NCBI GenBank assembly: GCA_013416795.1 | Contig: RQSC01000023.1 | Location: 212,865-245,395, forward strand | Length of the DNA: 32,531 nucleotides | Reading direction: 5' to 3' | Source: Prasinococcaceae sp. CCMP 1430 | Taxonomy: Eukaryota; Prasinodermophyta; Palmophyllophyceae; Prasinococcales; Prasinococcaceae | Part shown: positions 1 to 9,700 of the stretch, in pieces | Layout: every line of letters begins with the position of its first letter | Numbering within the stretch: the first letter of the stretch is position 1 | Program-made: the position numbers and the translations under genes | Notes under the pieces: generated by a model | What the model was told of the DNA's origin: nothing | The model's input: only the letters and a program-made list of their open reading frames with translations | Databases searched by the model: none

Positions 1-1914
1 GCGGCCGCGGTGGGTGGCGCCGAGGTCGCGGGGGCGGGGGCGGGCGCTGCGTCCGCTCCCGCGCGCTCGGCGACGCTCACGCTGCACGCCGGCGAGACGG
101 TGGTTGCGCTGCCGCTCGAGGAGGGGAACGCGCGCACGCTCGGAGCAGCCTTCCGTGAGGTGCTCGCAGCGTTCTCCGATGCCGAAGCGCGAGCGCAGCT
201 GCGCCGGGTGGGCGCGCTCGCGCTGGGCGACGGTGCGATCGCGAGCGGGGGCGCGGCCGCGGCGGAGAGCGGCAGGGTGCGCGAGGAAGAGCTCGAGGCG
301 CTTCAAGCCATGATTAAGCGGCTGGGCGACGCTGCGGTGTACTATCGCGACCGCGCGGAGGCGCGCTCGCTTGGCGCGGACGCGCTCGCTCATGCGGCAG
401 CAAGGCGCATTGCGGCGGTCGGGGCGGGAGTCAGTACAGGCGTCATGACGACACCCGGACTCGACAGGGCGGCCGCTGTGGCTGCGCGGCGTGCACGCGA
501 GGCCGCGCTCGAGGTCGAGCGAGTTGCGGCGCTCGGCGATTCGAGCGCCGCGGTGGCTTCTGCGAACGGGGGAGTGGCAGTTGGCTCACCGTCGTTGGTC
601 AGCCCGTCCACGTCCACAGCCGACGTGGACGAGTTGATAGACGCATCCGCTGCTGCAGACGCTATGGGCGCCGACGCCGTCGCGGACTTTGCCACGTTGC
701 GCTTGCTCTGCGATGACATGCAGCACACCGTCTCATCTCTCGGAGACGAAGACCCTGCATACAGCGCCGGCATCGGCAACGCCGTCGACGACGACCTGCT
801 TGAGACGGCCACGTCGGGCCTCCCTGGGACGTGCCACGAGGACTCCCTCCACGCCGGGTACGAGGAGGACGACCCCCTCGCGAGGATCGCGGCGATTGGT
901 GACCACAAACGCGAGCTGGAGGATTTCGAGCGCGCAGTGCTTGGGGGCTCGAGCGCTGGTGCGATGGAGAGGATCCTTGACGTGCGCGCGTCCACCGCGG
1001 CAATTGAGCGCCAGCGCGCGGCCGCCGACGCGCGCCGCACGAGCAACCGCACGCGCAGGCTGCGAGAGGAAGCTGAGGCCGCGGAGGAGGCCGCAGTGGG
1101 TGTGCAAGACGTGTGGGTGAGCACGCCGACCGAAGACTCCCAGAAGAGTGTTGAGAAGCGTATACGCGAGAGCGTTGCGCTCCTGGAGACGCAGCAAAGC
1201 GCGCAGGCACAGCAGGCGCAAAGGCAGCACGAGGCGCTCCAGCAGGCCCTGGAGCAGGCGGAGCAGGAGCAGGCGGCGCAGCAGCAGAAGCCAGTACCGC
1301 CAGCGCCGCAGGGAGAGCAGCAGGGCGAGCAGGGGCAGGAGGCTCTGGCGGCCGTCGTACAGCCAGGGTCCGCGAAGTCATCAATTGTTGCGCCGCCGAC
1401 GCCACAAACCGCCACCGTGCCTCCCGTGTCCCCGTCGCGGCCGGTGCCCCCAACTGTGATGCTATCACCGATGCGGTCAGCAGCGTCGCCCACAGTGTCA
1501 TCAATCGCGCCCATGTCGCCGGTTTCGAGGTTCGACCGGGTTGTGCCGCCGCGGCCGCCACAGATGGAATTGATGTCGCCCCAGTGGCCGTGGGCCCTGC
1601 ATGGAGCGCCCCCCCCGCCGCCACCCCTGCCGCGAGAACCGCCGCTCCACCAGCACCAGTCGGTGCCCGTGGATGCCTCGCTGGCGCAACAGACATCCTT
1701 CCTTGCGCCGCCTCCTCCGCCGCCCATCGATACGCAAGCGGCTGCTGAGGCTGTCGAAGCAGCTCCGTGGTTTCGCGCTCCGCCACCACCGCCGCCGCCG
1801 CTTCGCGCGGGGTCCGTACCCGCGGCGCCGGCCTTCCTGCCGCCGCCGCCACCGCCACCGCCGTTGCACGCAGGCTCCATTCCCGCGACACACCCGCGAA
1901 GGATTGACTTCTAA
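1..1914 (+). CDS. Ala/Gln-rich protein with polyproline C-terminus, 5' partial
   Basis: I do not recognise this protein. The frame is open from base 1 (no ATG; a GTG at position 10 is only the first alternative start), so the 5' end probably lies outside the window. About 635 residues are visible. Residues 1-130 are helical and Ala-rich with a possible small folded domain (LTLHAGETVVALPLEE). The middle is acidic and disordered. Residues about 340-435 are a charged, Gln-rich coiled coil (repeated QQA/EQAEQEQ). The tail is Pro-rich, with four runs of 6-8 prolines between about 535 and 625, and ends HPRRIDF before TAA. Polyproline runs of this kind bind profilin, SH3, WW or EVH1 domains in formins and WASP-family proteins, but no FH2 or VCA domain is visible, so an actin-related role is only a guess. 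The long open frame on the opposite strand (390-1880) is a low-complexity shadow. Confidence 0.6.
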   Translation, partial: AAAVGGAEVAGAGAGAASAPARSATLTLHAGETVVALPLEEGNARTLGAAFREVLAAFSDAEARAQLRRVGALALGDGAIASGGAAAAESGRVREEELEALQAMIKRLGDAAVYYRDRAEARSLGADALAHAAARRIAAVGAGVSTGVMTTPGLDRAAAVAARRAREAALEVERVAALGDSSAAVASANGGVAVGSPSLVSPSTSTADVDELIDASAAADAMGADAVADFATLRLLCDDMQHTVSSLGDEDPAYSAGIGNAVDDDLLETATSGLPGTCHEDSLHAGYEEDDPLARIAAIGDHKRELEDFERAVLGGSSAGAMERILDVRASTAAIERQRAAADARRTSNRTRRLREEAEAAEEAAVGVQDVWVSTPTEDSQKSVEKRIRESVALLETQQSAQAQQAQRQHEALQQALEQAEQEQAAQQQKPVPPAPQGEQQGEQGQEALAAVVQPGSAKSSIVAPPTPQTATVPPVSPSRPVPPTVMLSPMRSAASPTVSSIAPMSPVSRFDRVVPPRPPQMELMSPQWPWALHGAPPPPPPLPREPPLHQHQSVPVDASLAQQTSFLAPPPPPPIDTQAAAEAVEAAPWFRAPPPPPPPLRAGSVPAAPAFLPPPPPPPPLHAGSIPATHPRRIDF

Positions 1915-2126
1915 ACGCCCTCGTCGTGCTCGCCATTGTGCTCGCGTGCACGATCGCATGCGCGGTGGTGGCACTGGAGAGCGCTTTCCCCAACCTAAAC
2001 CCTCTTTTTAATTCCCCTTAATGACATGGCGAGGAGTTTGCGGTTGCATGAGACTCGAGCTGCACTCGCTCGTGCCGGCGGCTGCGCCACCACAGCGCGC
2101 GCGGCGCGCGGCGCCGCGGTGGAGCG

Positions 2127-3323
2127 ATGGCGCCGTGCGCGCCGCCCGAGGGCGCAGGGCCCGCGGCGGCGTGCTTCGAGGAGCCGCCCGCCAGTGCGAG
2201 TGTGGGCGTGGAAGCGCAGGCGGGCGCGGACCTCGGCGACGCTTGGCTACGCGGCGCGATAGCGCACAGCGCCGACGTGGCGGCACGTGCGGCGCTGTAC
2301 CAGGAGGAGCTCGAGGCGGGCAACGCCGCCGACGGCTGCGGCACGTGCGTTGCGGCGACACCGCTGGTGTCGAAAGCGCGCCGGTTGTTCGGCTTCGTAT
2401 CGGTGGTGTTATCGCTCCTGCGCCTGTGGGCACTCGACGCGCTCGGCCTGAAGCCGGCAGACGGCGCGCTCGCGTGGCGACAGCGCGTGCGCGTGCACAC
2501 CTCGGCCGACCCGCGCGTGAAGGCGACCCGCGCAGGCAGCACAACAGCGTTCATCGATGGCTCCGCGGCAGAAGGCGGCGTGCCGTCGGTCGGGGTGTGG
2601 TATGGTGCCGGCCATGCTCTGAACCTGTCGGCGCGAGTCGACGGCCCCGCGCACAGCACGCACGCCGAGCTTTCAGCGTTATGGCTGGTTCTTGTGCGCC
2701 ACCCTTCGAACGTGCCGCTCACCATCCTGAGCGACAGCAGGAACGCGCTGGGGGCGCTGGCGGCGGCAGTAGCTGACGGGCCCGTCCCAAACACCGCACC
2801 GAGGTCGGCGCGTGCGCTGCGCCTTGCGCTGCAGCTGCGCTCCGCTAAGACGGTCGCGCGGCGCGTGCCTGGCCACAGCGGCCACAGGGACAATGACTTT
2901 GCCGACAGGCTCGCCGCAGCGGCTGCGGCAGACGAGAGCGCGCGCCTCATCCGCGTGCCGCAGACTTGTACGCGCACGGAAGGAGGGCGCGACGCAGCGC
3001 AGGACAGACACCGCACGCGAGGTCGACAAGGCGCGAGGCAGCAGCAGCGGGTGGGCGAGCCCTCGCGCGTGTCGCTGCGCGCGCGCCTCGAGAGTCCTCT
3101 GTCGCTGGTGCTGCAATTCGGCCGCGAGCTGAATCAGCTGGCTACCAACAAGCTCTCCGCAGCCGCTGTGGAGGCCGTCGCGTCCGTTGAGGGCGGAGGT
3201 GGTGGAGTAGGGAACAAGGCACCGCGGCCACCTCGAAAGGTAAGCCTGCGCGCACACGAAGAGACGAGACGTGGCGTTTTGGCCTTGCACCGGCGCATCG
3301 CGCGGATGCGCAAGCGCGACTGA
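2127..3323 (+). CDS. RNase H-fold protein (RNase HI type)
   Basis: Predicted 398-residue protein with an RNase H domain at about residues 138-270. It carries the family's catalytic set in order: Asp in AFIDGS (about 142), Glu in STHAELSAL (about 180), Asp in ILSDSRNAL (about 202), then His and Asp in VPGHSGHRDNDFADRL (about 247-262). RNase HI enzymes cut the RNA strand of RNA-DNA hybrids. Before the domain, residues about 87-108 (FGFVSVVLSLLRLWALDALG) are hydrophobic enough to be a membrane or targeting segment. The C-terminal 120 residues are basic. The VPGHSG...AD pattern is especially close to RNase H domains of LINE retrotransposons, but no reverse transcriptase or endonuclease lies beside it. 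It could be a cellular enzyme or a domesticated retroelement domain. The first ATG of the frame is used. It lies 30 bases upstream of the next same-strand gene. Confidence 0.72.
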   Translation: MAPCAPPEGAGPAAACFEEPPASASVGVEAQAGADLGDAWLRGAIAHSADVAARAALYQEELEAGNAADGCGTCVAATPLVSKARRLFGFVSVVLSLLRLWALDALGLKPADGALAWRQRVRVHTSADPRVKATRAGSTTAFIDGSAAEGGVPSVGVWYGAGHALNLSARVDGPAHSTHAELSALWLVLVRHPSNVPLTILSDSRNALGALAAAVADGPVPNTAPRSARALRLALQLRSAKTVARRVPGHSGHRDNDFADRLAAAAAADESARLIRVPQTCTRTEGGRDAAQDRHRTRGRQGARQQQRVGEPSRVSLRARLESPLSLVLQFGRELNQLATNKLSAAAVEAVASVEGGGGGVGNKAPRPPRKVSLRAHEETRRGVLALHRRIARMRKRD

Positions 3324-3353
3324 CCCCTCTGGTGCGGGCTCTTCGGGGTGTAG

Positions 3354-3977
3354 ATGCGTCCACCAACGCCCATCGGTTCGGAAACTGGCCTTACCGACGC
3401 ACTCGCGCTGGATTGTGAGATGGTGGGTGTCGGGCCGCGCGGAGCGCTGTCGGCGCTGGCCCGGGTGGCTGTGGTCAACTCGCATGGCCATGTGGTATAT
3501 CACAGCTGGGCTCGGCCCGCGCATGCGGTGACTGACTACCGCACGTACGTCTCTGGGGTGCGCGAGGAGGACATTCGCGATGCGCCATCAGAAGCACACG
3601 TGTGCGCCGAGGTGCACCGTATGATCAAGGGGCGCACACTGGTGGGGCACAGCATCGACTGCGACCTCGACGCGCTCAATGTGAAAGACGTGCGAGCATT
3701 AGAGCTCACCGTGCGCGACACCGCTCAGTACCGACCCCTCTGCCACGGCACTGGACGCCCGAAGAAGCTGAGGGTGCTCGCGCGCAACGAACTCGGAATA
3801 CTCATACAGCAGAAGGGACAGGAGCACCACCCGGTGGACGACGCGCGTGCTGCGATGTACCTCTACCTCAAGCACAGAGCGCAGTGGGAGGCCTACGCAA
3901 CGCGTGTGGCGAGGTCGGCCAAGGGGCGCAGCAAGCGCTCGCGGAGGGACTTCGGCGCGGGCTTCAACAGGCTGTGA
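3354..3977 (+). CDS. REXO4: REXO4-like DEDDh 3'-5' exonuclease
   Basis: A 207-residue DEDD-superfamily RNA exonuclease of the REX4/ISG20 group, which trims RNA 3' ends; yeast Rex4 acts in pre-rRNA processing. Motifs in order: Exo I LALDCEMVGVG (D20, E22), the family sequence YRTYVSGV near 62, Exo II GHSIDCDLDAL (about 98-108), the Tyr/Asp pair VRDTAQY near 125, and Exo III HHPVDDARAAM (about 159-169), giving the DEDDh active site. KLRVLARNELG before motif III is also typical. The basic C-terminal stretch (SAKGRSKRSRRDFG) could serve for RNA binding or nuclear/nucleolar localisation. At 207 residues it is close to the bare catalytic domain, shorter than many REXO4 proteins. The stop is only 44 bases from the stop of the convergent gene on the minus strand. 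Confidence 0.85.
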   Translation: MRPPTPIGSETGLTDALALDCEMVGVGPRGALSALARVAVVNSHGHVVYHSWARPAHAVTDYRTYVSGVREEDIRDAPSEAHVCAEVHRMIKGRTLVGHSIDCDLDALNVKDVRALELTVRDTAQYRPLCHGTGRPKKLRVLARNELGILIQQKGQEHHPVDDARAAMYLYLKHRAQWEAYATRVARSAKGRSKRSRRDFGAGFNRL

Positions 3978-4021
3978 GCAATGAATAGTCAATTAATACA
4001 GTACATAGCCGTGTGTGGTGT

Positions 4022-5200
4022 TCACGCGGGTTCAGCCGAGCCGTCGGCAATAAGCCGTTCCAATGTCTTGCTGCCATAGGCTACGGCAGTCTGAAGAGAC
4101 TCCGTGGGGTTGTCTTCGTCAAAGCCTGTAGGTGAGGCGCGCGTACGAAAGGAAGGAAAGGCGTGCGCTCGTAAGCATCGACACCGCGAGCGAGCACTTC
4201 GCGGACCCATGAGGCGGCGGTGGCGCATGGCGCACGGCGTCTCACCCACCTTGCATGTCTATCATCCGGACCTCGCCATGTTCAAACGCGAGCTCGTGAT
4301 GCCGTTCGAGGGGGTAGCCCGTGAGCGCCGCCTGCCAGACGTCTGTCCGGTCGATGTGTGACACTTGGATAATATCGCGACCGGTGTAGATTCGCTCCAG
4401 TCGCGAGTATGTCTCAATCGCGGTCCTGTAAAGATCGAAGACTGACTCGGCGCTCTCCTCAGGAGCCATCGAATCCTCCGCCATCGGAGGGCGCGACCTG
4501 ATGTCGAGAGCGTCATTTGCCCACACTGCCTCTCTCCCCGCCAGCGGGCCACCCTCCAGTGCTCCCATCGGTCTCGGATCGTAGTTGCGATAGGTGACCC
4601 TGAAGTTAGAGTAGCCTGCGATGCCTTCCTCTGCGAACGAGCACAGGCAGTGTCAGAGGCGTGCAGGCGCGGCCGAGCGCGCGAGCGCCCGCGAGCCGCG
4701 CACCAACGCGCATGCACCCGCACGCACCTACGAGGACAGATGCGGAGGCATTCGCGCGATAGAAATTGCTGGTGTAGATGAGCGGCTCGCCATCGCACCC
4801 CATAGCGTCGAGCACGAGCGCCGCGTTCTGCATCTGCCTCTCGCCGCGCGGCGTGAGGCCCCACTGGACGTCGTACTTTGTCCCAGGATTCGTCTTGATT
4901 GTACCCTTACCAACGTCTGTGTAGCTGCGACGCGTGGGACTGCGTCAGCCGGGGCGCGACGGGCGCGCTCGCACGCGTGCGCTCGCATGCAGCGCGGTGG
5001 TCGAGCCCGAGCGCTCGCGAGCGCGAGCGCAGGACTGACCTCTCCCCGGCGCGTATGATGAAGTAGCGATTATGCAGCTGCTGCGGGGGTATGATGCCCG
5101 CGCGCGCTGGCGGCGCGAGCACCGCGGCCCCCGCTGCCGCGAGGCACAGCCTGCGCGGCACCGCTGCCGACCGGCCCCGCAGCCCACGCCATCCCCGCAC
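4022..5200 (-). CDS. Histidine phosphatase-fold protein, catalytic RHG changed to RAG (4 exons)
   Basis: Spliced minus-strand gene of the histidine phosphatase (phosphoglycerate mutase-like) superfamily. I infer exons about 5200-5040, 4924-4728, 4630-4250 and 4125-4022; introns of 115, 97 and 124 bases all begin GT and end AG and keep frame. The first junction reads NRYFIIRAGES, where the family has RHGES. Then follow WGLTPRGERQ, LIYTSNFYRA, PRPMGALEGG and the second-histidine motif IIQVSHIDRTD. Thus the phosphate-accepting first His is Ala (codon GCC; CAC or CAT would need two changes), while the second SH is kept. Catalysis by the normal mechanism should be lost, so it may be a pseudo-phosphatase or a binding protein. 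The N-terminus reads PRRLCLAAAGAAVLAPPARA, resembling a signal or thylakoid-lumen targeting peptide with an A-x-A cleavage site. No in-frame ATG is seen upstream of 5200 (GTG), so a 5' exon is probably missing. Confidence 0.78.
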
Positions 5201-5793
5201 CCCCTACCCCCACCCCCGCGCCGCCTCTGCGACCATCTGTGGCGCCATCCCAGCCCCCTACCCACCCACCCACCCACCCGCCCCTCATCGCCGGCGTCAC
5301 CGCTGCCCCGCCCCCTGCTCCGCAGCGCGTGCTCGGCACGCGCGCGCGCACTCCCGCTCCCTCGATCCCAATTGCCGCAATTGGAAAATTCGGAATCGGT
5401 TGCAATCGCAATCGCGGCCGTACGCTCGCCCGCGCGAATCGATCGACCAACCAACCAAACGGTGGGCCGCTGGCCGGTGTGCGCGCGCGCGCGCGCGCGG
5501 GCCAGCCACTGTTTGGGGTATGTATGATAGGGTTCGGCGCGGGAGGAGCGATGCGCGGCGACGGCGCCCGCGCGAGGGCGAGCGCGACTTGGAGGTCGAT
5601 GCGGCAGGCGCATCAGCAGCTCAAGGTCGTCGATGCCGCCGTGGAGGGCGAGCGAGCGATACGCTCCGGTGGCTTCGTCGCGGCGCGCGCGCCACGGGCG
5701 AGGACAGTGACAGTCACACGATGGCCGTGCTCGGGGGTTGACCGGCAATAGACTACTATACAACGTGAGAACGAGCAAGGCGAAGCTACCAGG
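5201..5793. other. Intergenic stretch with simple repeats
   Basis: No gene recognised. It lies between the 3' end of the TMEM53-like gene and the 5' part of the phosphatase-fold gene, both on the minus strand, so it should hold the promoter, 5' leader or a missing first exon of the latter. It contains a (CCCA)n run near 5259-5282, a perfect hairpin CCAATTGC-C-GCAATTGG at 5368-5384, CCAA repeats near 5447-5459 and a CG-alternating tract near 5482-5500. Confidence 0.5.
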
Positions 5794-6718
5794 TCATGCC
5801 GTGACCCTCTCGACGATGGACGTAATGAGCGACATATAACGCTCGGGCTCTTCCTTGAGCAGCTCCACGTGCTTCACCTCAGGGCTGAATTCACAGATGG
5901 TGACCTCTCTCCGACCTGCATCGCGCTGTGCGTCGGCGAAAGCGATAATGTCTGCTTTCGGGATGACCTCGTCTGTGGGGGTGTACATGTAGAGTTGAGG
6001 TGCGTCTGGAGACGCTGCCAGTGTGCTCTTCCACGCTTCGTTCGCGCGCGAGAAGGTGTCGTTTAGCTGGGGCAGCACCTTGAGAGTGGCCGCGGCGATA
6101 GCCTCGAGCGCCCCGCCGAGCGCGCCATCGCGAGCGCCCAGGCTTCCCAGGTATGCCGCGCCGAAGCCGCGCGCGACGACTTCCTGGGTCACGTTCGCCG
6201 CGGGCGACGAGTCGAAGACAGCCGCGGCCAGAGGCGCCGCGTCGGGTGCGCGAGCCCTCAGCGCCGCGGCTGCCGTCAGCCAGCCCGCGTGCGAGCATGT
6301 TTGGACGATGAGCGGGCGCGAGAGGCCGCCGGCTGGCTCAAGCGCCGCTCGACGCGCGGATGCAGCCGCCCCGGCTCGTCCGCCCAAGATCTCCACCAAG
6401 CGCGGCTGCACCGCTCTCGCGCTGGCCACGCCCGGCACCTTCGTCCACGCCTCCACGTACTTCGACAACGGCCGCGCGCTCGAGCCCAACCTTCCCGCGG
6501 GCAGCGCCCCGCGCCGTCAGCTCGCGCACGAGCGCAACCTCTGCGAGGGGAGGACAGCGCGCGGGGCAGACGCACCAGCCGAAGATGACGACGTCGATGC
6601 TCCCGTTGCGCTCCTCGCCGCCGCCGCGCGCTGTGGCGGCGGCGGCGGGGGGCGCGGCGCGCGCGCACCCCCGNAGGTGATGGGGGTAGCGCTCGCTGCC
6701 GAGCAGAACGCGTTGCAC
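5794..6718 (-). CDS. TMEM53: TMEM53/DUF829-like alpha/beta hydrolase, 2 exons visible
   Basis: Minus-strand gene with exons about 6718-6576 and 6490-5794. The 85-base intron (6575-6491, GTGCG...GGAAG) joins VVIFGW to LGSSARPLSKYVEAW, the characteristic start of the DUF829/TMEM53 fold. Further family features are IVQTCSHAGWLTAAAAL (nucleophile-elbow region, normally FSNGG), VFDSSPAANVT (family FDSxPG), YMYTPTDEVIPKADI (acid region) and FSPEVKHVELLKEEPERY, holding the C-terminal His. The substrate of this family is not firmly known; human TMEM53 is a nuclear-envelope protein. In the usual Ser position the elbow reads CSHAG, so Ser-His is kept but the Gly pattern differs. The N-terminus is uncertain: a single N at 6674 lies in exon 1 and only a GTG start (6718) is available. 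It diverges from the ATAD2-like gene. Confidence 0.75.
6674..6674. other. Single unknown base, possible collapsed gap
   Basis: An isolated N in the first exon of the TMEM53-like gene. That gene has no ATG on the near side, so the N may stand for a contig join rather than one ambiguous base. Confidence 0.5.
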
Positions 6719-6770
6719 CGCCAGGCGCTCTCGCTGCGCGCGTGGGGCCGCCGGCGCTCTGGCCGGGGCG

Positions 6771-9700
6771 ATGCGGCGCTCGCGGCGCTCGGCGATACAA
6801 GATGAGGACGAGGTGGCGGAGGATGCGGTGCCGGCCGGCGCAGCGCCCGCCGGCGAGCCGGCGGACGAACCGGTCGCGGGCGTCGACCTCCCCTACCTTG
6901 AGCCGCGGCGCTCGCGCAGGGCCGCCGCCGTCCGCGCGGCCTCTGTGGCCGCCGCCGCTGCAGAGGCCAGCGACGAGGACGAGGACGAGGACGAGGATCG
7001 GCCCGTGGGTAGGCGCTCCTCGCGTGTGCGCTCGCAACCAGAGCGTCTGAGTCCGGCTTTCGAGCGACGCAGCAGGAGCAAGCCCGAAGACGACGAGGAG
7101 GACTGGGAGGAGGAGGAAGGCGACTATGAAGAGGAGGAGGAGGAGGAGGAGGAGGAGGGCGATTACGACGACGAGGAGGAAGAGGAGGAAGAGGAGGAGG
7201 ACGAGCTCCTGCCTCGCCGCGTGTCTGGCCGGCAGAAGAGCATGGTGGAGCGCTACTCACCGGGCCCAGAGGCGCGCGCTGGGCGCGAGCGCCGCGAGTC
7301 TGCGGAGGGGCGCAGGAACAGTGGGGGACGGGCGGACGGCGGAGGCGGCGGATCCAGGGCGCACCGCGGCAGTGCGCGCGACGAAAGGCAGCGCGGCCGC
7401 AAGCGCCGCCTAGACGATGCGCCGACTTGGAGCGATGACGACGTGGGGATCACGCCGCTGCGGCGCGGCAGGTCGGGCGGCGACGCCGCGCCGAGGGGTC
7501 AGGATCCCTACCACGCCCTGGTCGCCGGCCTCATGGCCGGCAAGGGCGGCGACGAACCTGGCGGCATGGGCTTGCCGGGCGTGGCGGCGGCGCAGAAACC
7601 CGCCAACGCGGACATCGCTCCAATGGAGGTCGATGAAAGCGTAGGCTTCGACATGGTCGGCGGCCTCGATTCGCATGTCGCCAAGCTGAAAGAGATGGTC
7701 TTCCTCCCGCTCCTGTATCCTGAGGTCTTCGATCTGTACAACGTGACGCCGCCGCGCGGCGTGCTCTTCTACGGCCCGCCAGGCACGGGAAAGACGCTCT
7801 GTGCGCGGGCGCTGGCGGCCGGTGCATCGCGTGGGGGCAAGAAGGTGAGCTTCTTCATGCGCAAGGGCGCGGACGTGTTGAGCAAATGGGTCGGCGAGGC
7901 TGAGCGCCAGCTCCGGGCGCTCTTCCAGGAGGCGCAGCGGCTGCAGCCCTCGATCATCTTCTTCGACGAGATCGACGGCCTCGCTCCGGTGCGCTCGTCC
8001 AAGCAGGACCAGATCCACAACTCGATCGTGTCGACGCTGCTCGCGCTCATGGACGGCCTCGACAGCCGCGGGTCGGTGGTCGTGCTCGGTGCCACCAACC
8101 GCCTGGACTCGCTGGATCCGGCGCTCCGCCGCCCGGGCCGTTTCGACCGCGAGCTTCTGTTTCCGCTGCCATCACTGCCCGCGCGCCGAACAATTCTGGA
8201 TATTCACACCAAGAAATGGCAGCACCCGCCCGAGGCTGACGTGCTGGACGAGCTTGCACGTGGCACTGTTGGCTACTGCGGCGCTGATCTCAAGTCGCTC
8301 TGCGCGGAGTCAGCCATCGGCGCACTCAGGCGCACCTACCCTCAGATTTACGAGTCGGAGAAAAAGTTGCTGATCGACGCGGCGTCCGTGCGCGTGGGGA
8401 CGGAGGACTTTCGTGCGGCGATGAAGTCTATCACACCTGCGTCGCACCGCTCGGCGCTGGTGTACTCAGCGCCTCTGCCGCGCAGGTCGGAGCCGCTGCT
8501 CGTGGCCTCGCTTAATGCCGCCCTGGGCATCGTCCGCGAGGCTTTCCCACCGGCGGACGAGGCTCTGCGCGTGGCGGAGGCGGAGAACAGGCTCGGGGAC
8601 GCGTCAGCACGCGCCGGTGACGGGGTTACCGGCGGTGCGCCGAGGGTCGTCGGCGAGTCTCAGGCCTGCTCGATCGCCGAAATCGACGGCGAAGACAGTC
8701 TCGCCGCGGCTGGAGGGCCTGCGTATGCGTTGTCTCTCCTTGCGGTGCCTCATGCCGTGCGCCCTCGGCTACTGCTGGTAGGGACGCCGGGCGGCGGGCA
8801 GAACGCTGTCGCACCCGCGTTGTTGCACGCTCTCGAGTCTCTCCCTGTTCATGGCATCGGCCTGCCCAGCCTCGTGTCCGAAGCTGGCTCGCGCTCGCCT
8901 GAGGAGGCGCTAGTTGTGACTGTCGGCGAGGCGAGGCGAGCGGCGCCGTCGGTGCTGTACCTCCCCCAGCTGCACACGTGGTGGGAGGCCGCGCACGATC
9001 AACTACGCTGTACGCTGCTGACGCTGCTTGCGGACCTGCCCCCCGAGCTGCCTGTCCTGCTGCTGGCCACCGCCGATGCGGACCTCGACGGCAAGGAGGG
9101 CGATGTGGTCAACGGCCTCGATCCCCGCGCGCTGGCCCTTTTCGGGCCTGAGGACATCCTTGAGGTGGGTGCCGCATCAGCCGCGGCACGTGCCACATTC
9201 TTTGAGCCCGTGCTGCAGTCCGCGCTGGCGGGTCCCCAAGTTCGCACGCAGGCGGAGCGCGTGCCGACCAAGTCACTGGAGGAGCTGCCGCTTGCCCCTG
9301 TCGAGAAGAAGACAAAGAGCGCCGAGGAGCTCGCCGAGGAGCGCAAGCTCGAGGAGGTTGCGCTGCGCCGCCTTCGTATGCAGCTGCGCTTCGTGTGCCA
9401 GCAGGTGTGCTCCGAGCACAAGTGGAATCTTTTCGTGGTGATGATGAGTGACGAGGAGCTCCCAGGCCTCCGTGCGTGTGCCGAGGAGCTCGGGGTGGAG
9501 CCCCTGGACGTTTGCCTGCTGCTGTCTGGTATAGACAGCGCCAAGTACCAGACGCTGGCGTCGTTCGAGGCCGCGGTTGGCGCCATGGCAAAGACGGTGT
9601 GTGCATATTTCGAACGCGAAATCGCTGCGCGCGATGCCCCTGATGTGGTCGCCACCGGAGCGTACGGGGGATACTCGGTCGCGGAGGCGCGCCGGATTAT

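Noticed and set aside
390-1880. 496-codon open frame on the minus strand opposite the first gene
   Set aside because: It is Gly/Ser/Ala low complexity produced by the Pro-rich and Ala-rich codons of the plus-strand gene, with no conserved motif.
4945-5778. 277-codon minus-strand frame with RSLALHGGIDDLELL
   Set aside because: It runs mostly through Arg/Ala/Gly simple repeats and overlaps the phosphatase-like first exon in another frame, with no motif support.
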